Positions 34,185 to 46,235 of a stretch of DNA of 64,000 nucleotides are shown in pieces. The position numbers and the translations under genes are program-made. The stretch spans positions 825,620,896-825,684,895 of the forward strand of contig NC_081414.1 in NCBI RefSeq assembly GCF_030272615.1, in the 5' to 3' direction. The notes under the pieces are model-generated. The model ran no database searches. It was not told the DNA's origin and saw nothing but the letters and a program-made list of their open reading frames with translations. How positions within the stretch are numbered: the stretch's first letter is position 1; each line of letters opens with the position of its first letter. The stretch is from Cryptomeria japonica. Lineage: Eukaryota > Streptophyta > Pinopsida > Cupressales > Cupressaceae.

Positions 34185-34800
34185 TTACATAAGCCTAAGG
34201 ATGGTGGCCACCCACATGCCTATGGTCGCCACCTTGTCGACATTCCCTTCTGACAACCAGCCATCTTCCTGCATCATCATCCTTCTGAAAGGTCCCATGT
34301 CCGCGTTCTTAACTCCCGCTTTGAAAATCTCCCAAGCCTCCACCATGAATTCCTCCTTCCTCATTCTGATTGCTTCAACAACAAGTTGGATTTCATCCTC
34401 GGGGTCCGAACACTCCTTATCAGAAAGAAAAGCCAGGGGATTGAAATACGACCCAAGAATGCTCGCCCATTCCTCCTCCACTTCCAACACCACTCCTCCA
34501 ACGGCTTCAATATCTTCTTCCCTAACGAATCCCACCAGTTTTTCCACACATGCTTCCCTTGACAGTAAAACATCCACCAACAGGCATATGATAATCTCAT
34601 ATATAAAGCCATCGCACCAGTGCCGCTCCTCACTGAATGCATCATCGAGAATTCCCTGTATTGCATTTTGGCCTTCGATATCTATATCGGATAACTATTC
34701 GCATTGGGCTTCCAGCATCTCCTCGCGACAAAGGCAACTCAAACCAAACTTGTGAACCATCTTGCTTATGCAGAATGCTTCATTTCGGACTATCTTCTCT
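34185..34800 (-). other. Extra coding-like stretch downstream of LINE RNase H
   Basis: One frame reads from about 34800 (EKIVRNEAFCISKMVHKFGL) to LRLM at 34185, nearly 200 codons with a single internal TAG. It is acidic and helix-like (VGGVVLEVEEEWASILGSYF, then EAIRMRKEEFMVEAWEIF). It lies between RNase H and the poly(A) tail, inside the target duplications, so it travelled with the LINE. No known domain was recognised. It may be a 3' ORF of this lineage or transduced host sequence. Confidence 0.5.
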
Positions 34801-34974
34801 TATTTATAATGGTCGGCTGATTCTAGAACCTTCTCAGGATTTCTATATCCTTTTTCTTTTTGTTCACGGGCTATCAAAGGTTGGATGTAATGCCGAGGAT
34901 ACTTCTGCTAGCCCTCGTGAACAACTGGATAAGAGCGTACCTTCTCTTATCCTTAGAGCAATGCCACCTTCCTA

Positions 34975-35472
34975 TCAACCAATTCCCGACTTTGGGATGT
35001 GGGCAATGTCCTCTAGTAATCTCTGTTGGAGATCTCTATTAACTACGTTTGCAGGTGACAAGATGGCTGACAGAGAATTATCGATCCTGTGATTAGCAAG
35101 GAGGTCTGCAACTTGGTTGCCTTCACGGAATGTATGCTGAACATGGTAGTCCTCAAATTTTTGAAGATAACCATAAATTCTTGGGATCCAAGTATCCAAC
35201 CGCTAGTTCATAAAGCGCTTGTTGGTAATGCCATTGAGAACCACTTTTGAGTCTCCTTCAATCACCACCTTTGTTAGTCCATTGGCAGTTGCCCATTTAA
35301 GTCCTTCCTCTAGAGAAATGATTTCTGCTATATTGTTAGAGACAAATCTCGCTTGGCCACATACCGCCCCTATAAGGTTTCCCTTCTCGTCTCTAATAAC
35401 CGCTCCATAGCCTGATAATCCCAGATTTCCTTTGCTAGCCCCATCGAAATTCATTTTTTTCCATCCGCTAGG
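34975..35472 (-). pseudogene. LINE ORF2, RNase H domain
   Basis: MNFDGASKGNLGLSGYGAVI (first catalytic Asp), NNIAEIISLEEGL (Glu), VIEGDSKVV (Asp) and FREGNQVADLLAN (final His/Asp region, here without His) identify a plant-L1 RNase H. One in-frame stop (after TNKRFMN) splits it. The domain ends at KSGIG, followed by a stop. Confidence 0.85.
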
Positions 35473-35569
35473 GGGAGGCTTCCATTTAACCTTTTTTCAT
35501 TCTATTGGCTTGACACCTTGGGTGTGATTGCTGCTCTATTTAAACTTCCACACCTGCTCCATTTCCATA

Positions 35570-36306
35570 TCCCACTTTCAGTAATATTTATATTTACTAC
35601 CGTAGATCTTGCCATTGATTGTTTCTTCTATAGCCCCTTGAATTTTATTGATTAGAATATTGACCTCCGTCTCTTCTTCCCTAAAAATCCTTCCGTTTCT
35701 CTCCTTCCACATGTGCCACACCACCAATGAAGGACTCAATTTCCACAAACTTCCCCATTTTGAAGATCTGCCCCCTGTCGGCCAAGCAAGAATGAATTCT
35801 TTGAAGCAACCATTATAAACCATATAGTTCTGAAGCTGCATTTGCAACCAATCCCAACACTTCCTAGAGAAAGGACAATTGTACAATAAATGATTTGTTG
35901 TTTCTTCCTCATTTTTGCAAAGACAACATCTGCTAGGCCCCTGGATACCTATTAACTTCAATCTATCAGTAGTAAGGATTTTTCCATGCAGAGCAATCCA
36001 CAGAAAAGCCCTTGCCTTAGGTAACACCCATTTGTCCAAACATAAGGCAACTGACCAGTCACCATCTTTTTGCCTCCTTTGTAATTCATATCCCAAGTTA
36101 ACCTTATAACTCCCTGATTTAGATGCATTCCAAATAAGAGTGTCTTTTTTGGTTGACAAATGAATGTTTCTGCTTTGGAGAATATTGTTCACCTTCGCAC
36201 TATTTGCATTTTGAGCATTTTCGAACAACTTCCATCTTATTGGGGAGTTTGGACGACTCTCTTCTTGAACATAGTCTGCCACCCTCTCACCCATAGAAGC
36301 TTCCAT
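35570..36306 (-). pseudogene. LINE ORF2, zf-RVT zinc-binding region
   Basis: Open for 242 codons. WVLPKARAFLWIALHGKILT, then CCLCKNEEETTNHLLYNCPF and WHMWKERNGRIF, are the marks of the zf-RVT domain of plant non-LTR elements. Confidence 0.85.
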
Positions 36307-36559
36307 TTCATTTATCCAATATTGGTCATCGATTTCATCAACTAGTGCTTTGTCACCATTCCATGAATCCCTCTAGAATTTAGCCTTGCGACCATTGCCT
36401 ATTCTCCATGACAAATGATCGGTAATGATCCTCCTACTCTCCCATATGAATTTCCAAAACGGAGACCCTCCTATTGAGTTCGCCATGGTGAAAATTCTTT
36501 CTGGCTCATCCGAATCTAGATATTTATGTGACATTACCTTGCACTAGCCTTTATTAGGG

Positions 36560-38519
36560 CTATTGTACATCTTCCAAGCCAATTTTGCACCCAACGCCAA
36601 ATTCTACAAGTTCATCTTTCTCAGACCCGCTCTGCCTTTCGTTTTGAGCATGCAAACTGTTTCCCAATTGATCAACGAAATCTTTTTTCCTTCCTTCGAT
36701 CCCTCCCAAATGAACCTTTTTAATAGGCCATCCATTGTCATCAATGCCTTGTATGGAGCCCTGTAACATGACATGTAATAAATTGGGATGACGGATAACA
36801 CTGATTTGATCATCCAAATCCGCCCCGCCTATGATAGCCACTTGTTCTTCCAAAGGGCTGATTTGGCTTTGCATTTATTGATGACTTCTTCCCAAAGCCT
36901 ATTGTCCACTTTGCCTGTGAATAAGGGGACCCCAAGGTATTGAATCGGGAAGATGCCTTGGCTGAATTGCAACACTCCTACTATTTTCTCCTGCAATTTC
37001 TTGCTGGAGTTGAGGAAGTAAATTTGGGACTTCTGCTTGTTCATACTCTGCCCCAATTCCTTTTCGTATTCTTCAAGAACGCTACCAATGGCTTGAGCTT
37101 CTCTTTTCGATGCATCGCCGAAGAGAATGGTATCGTCTGCGATTGGGAGTGGGACACCGGGTTCAAGCTTTTGTGAATTGAAAATCATTTCCAAAGGCCT
37201 TGCTCAACCTTAGTTTTGATCTGCCTACCTAGCACTTCTGCCATAAGAACAAACAGGAATGGCGACAAAGGATCTCCTTGTCGTAGCTCGTTAGAAGCTT
37301 TGAAGAAACTACATGCAGAGCCATTTACAATAATTGAGAAAGAAACAGTTGAAATACATTGGACTATACATCTCAGCCATTTTACATCAAGGCCAAATTT
37401 CTTGAGGACCTCTATTAAGAAACTCCACTTTACCCGATCATAAGCCTTGGAGAAATCAAGTTTAACAATCATACCTTGGAATTTGGAAGAGTGCATTGAG
37501 TGGATGGTTTTAGTTGCCATGATGATCCTGTCCATGATTTCACGCCCCAGGGTGAAGCCATGCTGCTTTGGCGAAATTATATTCTTCAAGATTGGTTTAA
37601 GTCTATTGACCATTAACTTGGAGATGATTTTGTATATGGAGTTACATAGTGAAATTGGCCTGAAATCCACGAATGATGTGTAGTCTTGTTTCTTCAGAAT
37701 TAGAGCAATGTTCGTGTGATTGATCTCTTTGACGAACTTCCCTTGCAATCTAAAGTCTTCCACGATTCTGAGTATATCATTTCTCATGAATCCCCAGCAT
37801 TTCTGGAAAATTCCATTGTGAACTCGTCTGGGCCCAGAGCTTTGTTCGGGTGTTGATCAAAGACCGCCTTTCTAACTTCATCGAGCGAGAAGGGCCAACC
37901 TAATGTTCGATTATCGTCCTCTGAAATCACTTTTTGGATAATGTCTACTAGCAAGTGGGACCGCGGATTTTGTTCCACTGCATCCCCAAGCATAATTTTG
38001 AAAAACATTATTGCTGCCTTCCTCAATGGCTTCTGGAGAAGAGTGCAACTTACCTTCCAGGTCGGTGATCCTGTCAATTCTGTTCTTGGACCTGTATGAT
38101 TTAACGGATGCGTGAAAGAATTTCGTGTTTGTGTCTCCCTCTTTAATCCAGAGCTCCCTGGATTTATCATGCCATAAAACTTCCTCTCTTAGAAGAATTT
38201 TTTGCCAATTCCTGTTTTAGGGATACTTCTTTAAGATACATATCATTTGTCATCCCAGAGGAGATGGTGATCAAATTAATTTGGTTTAGTTCCTCCTCAA
38301 TTCCGTTTCTTTCTACAAAGATATTCTTAAATGTATCTCTATTCCATTTTTTAATCTTCTCTTTTATAAACTTTAATCTCTTTACGAAGCAAAAGCTCGG
38401 TGAACCCCTAAAAATGTTACTATCTACACCATTGCTGAAGATGCGTGATAAACTTTGGGTCTCTCCACCACATGCTAAGGAATTTAAAGCTGCTACTTCC
38501 TTTGAATGACACCTCACTC
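36560..38519 (-). pseudogene. LINE ORF2, linker and reverse transcriptase domain
   Basis: The linker (KRLKFIKEKIKKWNRDTFKN) runs through 38517-38170 in a new frame. The RT then follows: DEVRKAVFDQHPNKALGPD, DFRPISLCNSIYKIISKLMV, KLDFSKAYDRVKW, and NELRQGDPLSPFLFVLMAEV. The active-site motif is IADD (PLPIADDTILFGD, about 37150) in place of the usual F/YADD. The RT tail (YLGVPLFTG, then INWE) follows. Reading switches frame about four times between 38517 and 37190. Inactive. Confidence 0.85.
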
Positions 38520-39220
38520 AATTTGAGTTCAACTAGAAAATGATCTGAGAGGGAAATAGGAAGAATTAGTGCTTCTACCTGAAAAGACGACTCCAACCAA
38601 GATTCACCAATAAGATGTCTATCCAGCCTTTCCGAAATATGTGCAAATTTAGCTCTTCTGTTCATCCATGTGAAGGTTCCATTCTTTGGAACTACATCCA
38701 TCAAATGATTTTGCATTACAAAATCTCTAAAATCTTCCATAATCTTATTTGACATTCTCAATCCTCCTTTTTTCTCATCCAAGTCGAGCAAGGCATTGAA
38801 ATCGCCAACCACTACTACCTTATCATTTCTAATTTCCAACATTTTTTTTGTGAGAGGTTGCCATACCTCATACTTTTCTAATGTTTTTGTCAGACCGTAG
38901 ACATTAATTAGGGGGAAGTTCAATTCCTCCTTAAAACTGAAAACATTGCATATCATCCAATGTTCTGTTTTCTCCATAAGAGTAACTTTGACCTGAGCAG
39001 GATTCCAGATAACTCCCAACCCACCAATGGCCCCTGATGCTTCTTGGAAGATGCCTTCCCAAACCTTGCAATAACTAATGAAGTTGTTCACCTTTTCTTT
39101 GTTCAACTTCGTTTCCTGGAAAGCAACTATGTCACTACTACTTCTAGCCAACGCTCTTTTTACCAAGCGTCTTTTGTCAGGGGTTGATGGGCCCCTGACA
39201 TTCCTCATGGTGATTTTCAT
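38420..39220 (-). pseudogene. LINE ORF2, AP-type endonuclease domain
   Basis: Open for 266 codons from MKITMRNVRGPSTPDKRRLV. Matches the apurinic endonuclease of plant L1s: VAFQETKLN (catalytic Glu), INVYGL, VVVGDFNALLD, FTWMNRR, ERLDR and LSDHFLVEL (catalytic Asp-His). The usual SWNVRG has become TMRNVRG, so the Trp is lost. It nicks the target DNA in active relatives. Confidence 0.85.
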
Positions 39221-40452
39221 CTTTTGCCAGGGGATGTACCTTCTCCCCTGGCTTTTCTCATGAATTCAAAGACACTAACAATTCCTTTCTCCTTGGCACT
39301 TTCTTCTCTCTTTTGATGATTACTTCTCCTTCCTCTGGATCCTTTGGCCTTTCCCAAAAGGATGTTCGCCGATTGGCTAATGCATCTCGGGTCAACATTT
39401 TCCAACGCATCCTCTTGGTAAAAATCTTCATCCAATTCCTTATCCAATTCAAATTTAGTATCAGATAGGCCTTTACTAATGTTTAAGGTTCTCAGTGGTG
39501 ATGAAGAAACCCCTCCATCCTTGGATCCTATCACCGCTTCTTTATAGGATCCCTCACTGACTACTGAAGAAAGATTCTCGTCAATAGTCCTTTTCTCCGA
39601 AACCATGACTTCTTCTCTGATCTTCACCAAAGAGTTTCCATCCTTTTCTTTACTTCTAGTGGTATTTTTTGCATCTCCCTCAACCATCGAACCCGTAACC
39701 ATTTTTTCCAGTTTTCTTCTCCACTGTTGCTTTGGGTTTCTGAGTGGATTCCTGGCCTTCCTAACAAACATTCTGCAGTTCTCAGCAGCGTGCGACTTGT
39801 TGCCGCATCTGGAGCAAATTTTCCACTCTTTTTCAATTTCTAACTGTTGTCTCCATACTCCATTTGCAGTTTGTAAACAGATATACTCAAGAATTTTTTT
39901 AACCGTAGCGACTTTGATTTTGACCAACTTACATAGATCTTCCTCATCGTCAAAATCGATTTCTAATATCGTTCCCAACATCCTGCCTATCTTTTCTAGG
40001 TAAGACTCTCCCTAGTATTCTATTGTCAGATTATACAAATTTATCCATATCGGGCTTGAATACACTAACAGTGGGATTGGGTTGAAATTAGGTTTCCATG
40101 GTTGCAAGTTCACCGCATGCTTATTTGCATACCAGTTCTCTTGATTGAGAATGTGATCTCTATCTGCCTGATTTTCAAAGAGCACCACAAAAAATCCCCT
40201 CAGGATAAATTTGATAACAACGTGATCTCCCCAACTTTCTGCCACCTAGATTTTAATGTTTTTCCTTGACCAATTTAGGCCAATGATTCTTGCGATCACT
40301 GCGTGGTTTTCCCAAAATTGGTTGTCTTCTTCGAGTTCTTACCTAAGGTCCACCATCGTCTCATCATCCTCCAGATCTCGCCCCCCCTTCGGGTTTCCTG
40401 TGTTGCAGCTTGCTCCGCCATTAACCTCCAACCGTTTTTGCAGAGCCTTCAT
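39217..40452 (-). pseudogene. LINE ORF1 (DUF4283, CCHC zinc knuckle)
   Basis: Starts at the ATG at 40452 (MKALQKRLEVNGG) and stays in one frame to 39217, about 411 codons. The DUF4283-type core reads VVIKFILRGFFVVLFENQAD, then NLQPWKPNFNPIPLLVYSSP and IWINLYNL. The knuckle is CSRCGNKSHAAENC. The C-terminal part is basic and Ser/Lys-rich. Three in-frame stops lie in the N-terminal part (after MVDLR, after RKNIKI and after NLTIEY). At the last two the family normally has Trp, consistent with TGG to TAG change. Expected role: RNA binding by the ribonucleoprotein. Confidence 0.85.
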
Positions 40453-40498
40453 AGTGCCCCTCCGAAAAAGCTCTACAGAATTTTAGTATGTTTTAAGT

Positions 40499-40511
40499 TT
40501 TAATTAAACAA
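40499..40511. repeat. Target-site duplication of the LINE, right copy
   Basis: TTTAATTAAACAA, identical to 34047-34059. Confidence 0.8.
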
Positions 40512-42837
40512 AATTTAATACACATATCAACATTATTTTTATATTATAGATTAATTTTTTTTAATAGATTATAATATAAAGAAATAACATAATTTTTTTT
40601 TTCATATAATGAAGTTGCAACAATTTTAAATAATAATTATACAATATATACTAAATTATAAATATCATTAAGATTAATAATTTAATAAATAACATATTTT
40701 TTTCATATATAAAGAAATTATAAATATCATTAACATAATGAAATCAATAAAATTAAATATTATAATAATAAATAAGAATAAATAAATCTGAAAATATGAT
40801 TGAATTATTTATTTAAACTTGATTGTATATTTTTTTGATTATTTTATCCCTATTTTATAATTAAAAGCTTTGATATATGGTTGCTTGTTCGGGGTGAGTA
40901 AAATATTTCTTTAAAAGTACAATACCAAAAAAAATCTCCGTCTTAAATGTTTGATGGGAATAGAATAAAAAATTATAATGATTCCAGCACGCAAGAGACT
41001 TGGGAATGTGGGTAGGTATGATATATGCATAGCTTTTGTGCAAACTAATTTGTACAGGAGAATTATTAGCAAGTACTTCGCAGTTGCAAAGGCTCATACG
41101 TGTATACAAATATATGAATGGAAATTCAATTTGAATTTTTTAAATTATTTTATTGTTTTGTTTGTACAAGTAACAGTTGTACAACTTTTAATTGTAACAG
41201 TACATAAAAAAATGTGTATTTTTTGTTCAAAAAATTAAATTTTATGTTTATAGAAATTCATATAGACCAATCACAACACAAATAAATCTTTTTTTAAATA
41301 ATTTTTGTTAAAAAATAAGCAAGTTAACTTTTGTAAAAAGAGAAATTTATTTTGGTTTGAAAAATTCTAAAAATTGATTGATTGAAAAGACAATGTTGAA
41401 TCACTATTTAAAAAAATAGTGAATGCATAAGTATTCCTGCCATGGGCAGGAACTAATAAGGAGATATTTTACACCAATTCTTTTATGTTATTCAAGTTAT
41501 TAAAAATTGTAGTTATGAAGTATAGTTTTGTAATGATGATATTTATTCATTTATGCTGTTTTTCATTTAATTTTGGGTTTATTTTAAGAGAATGTCTTAA
41601 TGAATTTACTTATGAGCAAGTGATATAATTTTGTGAGAAGTTGGTTCATCTCTTGTTCCATCACATATCTCCATCTTCATCTATATACATAAATTTAACC
41701 ATATCTCTTATGTATATGTCCATATTCTAAATCTACATGCAGTATCATGTAATGTAAATGTATCAAGGTTGGATAAATTGGACAATGTGAGTTTTTGATA
41801 AAATATTATCGGTGTGAGAAATTTGAGCAATTATAGAAGTGTATACTGTATATTAGAATTATATATGAAATTATTGTATTAAATCCTTGATTCTAAATAA
41901 TATAACTATGAACATCTTTTAGTGGTGGGTTTTCTCTTGTAAGGGTTCTCCACAAAATATTTTAATCTTGTGTAATATTGTATATGCATACTATTCCATT
42001 TCCTTTTGTTACTGTTGTTAGAAAGATTTTGCAAACATTGATGACTATTTTTGAGTCATGTAGTCTTATGTTTTAACCCAATCTTTCAGTTCACAATAGG
42101 GGTGTAAATCCCCAAGAAATAGCACTAAAGCTAAAACCAAAGAACGTGAGATATTAAACTAATAGAAACCTCTAAGGCCTTGTATTATTTCTAGATGCAA
42201 CTTTTTTTGACACTAGCTAGATTTTAACAATTTATTCTATATTTGTAACTATCTTTGTTATTTTGGAAGGAAATAACATCTATACTTCACAAATCACTTC
42301 ATTTATATTCCTTAAACTTGGATCCCTCCTAGAAGGCTAAAGCCCAAAAGTTGTTGCATTATCTTTAGGTGTTTTTCTGGTGACACTAGACTTTAGTCAT
42401 TTGTCATAGCTTTGTTATCATCTCAGTCCTCTTGTAAGGAAATAACATCTATAATTTACAAATCCCTTCATTCATTTTCCTTAAACTTGGATCCCTCCTA
42501 GAAGATTAAAACCCACAACTTTAGTTCACCATTATGTATAATGCATTTGTGAGGGGAATTCACGCTTTGGGTCTGACCTATTTTACACGTTTCATTTTCT
42601 TGTCTTGGAGAATGTATTCTTTTGTGGCCGACTCAAATGTGTTTTGGATGCTATATATGTTGTTGTATTCGATCCTTGGGGGGGGGGGGAGCAAAGATAG
42701 ATGATGATTTAATTCATGATTTGTAATTAAAGCACCTCTTGGAGGTCTGGATGGATTGTTTTTTGGAATGTGAGCTGTAATAAGGCATGCAAGCCTGTAT
42801 GTTTGCACACATGTTGTCGGCTAGTTTATAATGAATC
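40512..42837. other. AT-rich intergenic sequence with a degenerate tandem repeat
   Basis: No gene was recognised. Two copies of a unit of about 170 bp lie at about 42165-42344 and 42345-42520 (GGAAATAACATCTAT, then CTTAAACTTGGATCCCTCCT). A G run is at 42679-42689, and a small hairpin, TTCCTGCCATGGGCAGGAA, is near 41434. Confidence 0.5.
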
Positions 42838-43989
42838 TGTATACACATAAAAATTGGCTATGAGCAATTAAATAAATATTTTATATTTATTTAATAATTA
42901 TTCTTCTGTTAAATAGTTAATTTGAAAAGAGTAATTTATTTAATTCATTTTCATGTCTTTCTATTAATTAATATTTTATTAATTAATTTATTTATCCTAT
43001 TCTTCTAATTAATTAAATATCTAATATTTAATTATTCCTCTAACCAAGTTAATTAAATATCTAATATTTAATTATCTCATCCAAACAATTAAATATCCAA
43101 TATTTAATAGTTATTCTCCTATCCTATAGTCTCAAATATTAAATAATTCCTAAATTATTTAATCTTTCTTATCCAACTCACCCTCCATCTCCACTTCATC
43201 TTCCCTTTGCCAACTCATCAAACATGTGGCTAAGGAAATTAATATTTCTTAATATTAATTCATCATTTATCTCCAACCTCCAAACTTAATGAAAATTGTG
43301 TACGTACACATATTTCATAGCCACTTCCTATATTCTCTCCAACACCCCCTACATCTTAGGAAGGACTTGAGTCCACTTGTCCTATCATGCCTAAATCTTC
43401 TCCAACCATCCCTAGATTCTCTCAGTCAACAACCAAGTCAAGGTGAGATGAGTGACACTTGTCTTCTCCTTCCCCCTTTTTCTCAACCTTCACCTTTGCT
43501 CACAACCATCCAAATTTGTAGATCTAATCATGACCGTTGATTTGAGCCACATCATCTAATCCTCTCAAGGTCTATAAAATCAAGAGCTTTAGTTGAGAGA
43601 GAGTTATTCTTCAAATTGATCATATGCATCTATGAGTTTTTGAAGCAAACAACAAATAGTAATAGCAAATATCATATAGCATTTTAGCATAACCATGTAG
43701 TATTTGCATATCATAGCATCAATTAACTACAAGTTATCAGTCCATTCCTCATATGCCATCTTGGAAGCCATTAGTGCATTGTTTGAGAGCACACCATCTG
43801 CAACCAAGAATAGTGGAGTTAGGACACAATGAGACATAAGCCATGAAGGTAAAATAATGTTTTATTTTAGTATGTATTTCATGTAGTTTCATTGGTGGAA
43901 TTTGGATTTCCTGTATGCATTTCCATTTGTATTTTGTGAAACTAACTTATTACAGGTAGCATTCTGAGGATGAAATTCAAGCTCACACA
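42838..43989 (+). repeat. 5' LTR of element 2
   Basis: TGTATACACATAAAAATTGG..AAGCTCACACA. A TATA-like TCTATAAAATC lies near 43570. Confidence 0.92.
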
Positions 43990-44013
43990 TTTTGGTGCCC
44001 ACCGTGGGGCTCA
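43990..44013 (+). promoter_or_regulatory. Primer-binding site region of element 2
   Basis: TTTTGGTGCCCACCGTGGGG directly follows the LTR. This form (TGGCGCCCACCGTGGGGC-like) is usual for Tat-lineage Ty3/gypsy elements. Confidence 0.75.
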
Positions 44014-44044
44014 TAAGCCTCGCATATACTTTTAAAAATCTCGC

Positions 44045-44390
44045 AAATAGTTAAACTAATGCATTTGTAATGTAGATTCACGCATGTGTGAATTTTGACA
44101 ACACTTTTGTTTTGTAGGTTAGCGCATTTGCCTTTTATGTTAGTGCATTTGCAACATAGGTTAGCACATGAGCATTCTAGGTTAGTGCGTTTGTCTTAGA
44201 ATCTGCGCATTTGCATTACAGGTTCGTGCATTTGTGCCCTTGGTTAGTGCTTATGTCAAAGAAATCGCGCTTTTATATCCACAGAGCAATGCTTTTGTAG
44301 TCTAGATTAGTGCTTATGATCTACAGGTTAGCACTTTCGAGAAAAAAGATAGCGCATATGTTAGATTAGCACTTCTGTTCATAAAAATGA
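44045..44390 (+). repeat. Motif array 1 of element 2 (TTAGYGCATTTG)
   Basis: About a dozen variants of GGTTAGCGCATTTGC spaced roughly 22-30 bp apart (GTTAGTGCATTTGC, TTAGCACATGAGC, TTAGTGCTTATG, TAGCGCATATG). Spacers are not conserved. It lies between the primer-binding site and the conserved leader. Confidence 0.8.
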
Positions 44391-44749
44391 CAAAATTTTC
44401 TTGCAGGTCCGAATGTCCAAGAAACCATATTTTTTAGATTACTAACGTGCATGTGCAGGATGGCATTTAAGGCAAATTTTATGCATTTCATCATTTAGTT
44501 AATTAAAAGTCTTCATTTGGGAAGTAATATATCATATCTTGTCCATCTAGTTTAACTAAGAGGATGAATTGACAACATGCAACTTGCATTTTTAGTATTT
44601 TCTCTTTAAAAAAAAGTTACACATAGACTTTTAAAAAGGCTAAAATGAACACCATGCTTGTTGGAGAAACATCTCCAAATAGGACTTGGCCAATATTTGC
44701 TTTGAAAAGGATAAAAATAACGCTTGTATTCCATGTCTCGAAAGTGGTA

Positions 44750-44940
44750 GGTATATGCTCTCCCCTTAATTGGGTGACCAAAAAGCCAAACCCACTCTTT
44801 TACGCTTTCTTTACTTTCAAGCAATTAAATCCTTTAGAGGGTCTGCCTTCCCGAGCTGCCTTGAGGGGGCCAATGAGAGGGGAATGACCCAAAGCGGAAA
44901 CAGGCTAATACCGAGTTCTTCCAATCCACTATAAATAATC
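44750..44940 (+). other. Conserved leader block of element 2 (shared with element 3)
   Basis: It is similar to 52325-52506 of element 3: TATGCTCTC, TGACCAAAAAGCC, GGGTCTGCCTTCCCGAG, GCCAATGAGAGGGGAATGAC, CCAATCCACTATAAA. No coding frame is shared, so selection on RNA (structure, packaging or translation) is possible. Confidence 0.7.
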
Positions 44941-46235
44941 GTGTTTGTGACGAAAGTCTCAAACAACATGTGCTGATAAGTTCATACCGACATTATGTTT
45001 CCCCATAAACCCTATGGAGCATAACCTCTATAGGCTGGGAACCTTCTGTATTTATAGAGCTGAAAGTGCCGCATGTATGGCCACATGACCATAAGCCTTT
45101 ACTAAAATCCACTTGTACTAGTTGCCAAAATCCTTCTAGTTGTTGGCGCAGGAGGTCGGACCTCTGAAGCGGCTCACATACATACGGTTCTTAGTAGAGA
45201 TATAAAGTTTTCCATGGGGAGTTTTCATGGAATCCGGTGCTTGGCTGCCCCGAAGAAGTGATTACTGAGGGTGGAGCCAGTGGGGTCAAGCACCTAAATA
45301 TCTGCTTTGAATAGTGTAGCCTCAGGGGAAACCCCACGTGAGATTCAACAACTATTGTCTCGGCTTGCCATAGGGATTTGTACTTGCTTGTGCATTTTGT
45401 TTATTAAACATTGTGTCTTCTATGTCTGTAACAAGTTCCAAATGGTCAAAAATTGAAGAAAATTATCATCTACAAGTGAGCAAAAATCCAACAAATTGCT
45501 GAAAAAGTTTGATCAAAAGGGTAATACAAAAAAAATTTCCGACACTTGAAATGCCAGATCAAAATCAAAATATCAAAACATCAATACAAAATAATTCTTG
45601 AAGTAGGTTTGTCTCTAAACCATCACATATTTTCAAACTAGCTCAAACAACTAAGTTACTAATCCAACATGTTATACTCAAAAGGTTCTATAAACATCAA
45701 CATTTAACAAGCTATCGATTCAACCATCTTAAGTGCAAAAAATCAACATCTTTGTCAATTTTCTCATCAGGATAATCAAATCCTCTATCACGAAGCTTGA
45801 TCAAATCTATACTAGGTTCCTAATCTTGGATGTATCTTTCCTATTTTGAACCTAGGTCATATCAAAACCAAAATTGCACCAACATTGGAATCAAACAAAC
45901 TTGTAAATTGTCAAATGCTTATATGACTCTTAAGTATCACCTTAAGAAAAGAAAACCCAATTACAAAGCTACTCAGAAAAGGATAAGATTCTTGTATATC
46001 AATCGCAAGATCTTATTGAAACATAGGACATTTCTACACCGTTTTCATCACTACTTACATGGCTACGGTACATAATTTGATGGTGAAACTTTACAAAGAC
46101 ACGCTTTTCAACAAAGAGACGCTTTATCCCAACGAACAAACAATAGTGGTAAGGTCAACAAAGCATATCTTCCTAAACCAATAATCACCTATTGACTTTG
46201 TCCTTTGGAAATTTCAACAACATTGAAATAATCAC

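Larger units (their letters stand above)
34060..40498 (-). mobile_element. L1-type plant LINE, almost full length (6.4 kb), decayed
   Basis: On the minus strand the element runs from about 40498 to a 3' poly(A) tail (T run at 34060-34073). Exact 13-bp target duplications lie outside both ends. Its order is ORF1 with DUF4283 and zinc knuckle, ORF2 with AP endonuclease, reverse transcriptase, zf-RVT and RNase H, then an extra coding-like stretch. An RNase H domain after the RT is known in plant L1 elements. Several frameshifts and many in-frame stops make it inactive. Confidence 0.92.

Noticed and set aside
40861-41238. Short open frames on both strands
   Set aside because: Low-complexity AT-rich region, no start context or domain.
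42679-42689. G run as a G-quadruplex or telomere-like signal
   Set aside because: A single homopolymer without repeated G blocks; most likely a simple repeat.
43289-43540. 83-codon frame repeated at 49829-50080
   Set aside because: It is part of the two LTRs of element 2, so the repetition is explained by the LTR pair; no sign of a protein.
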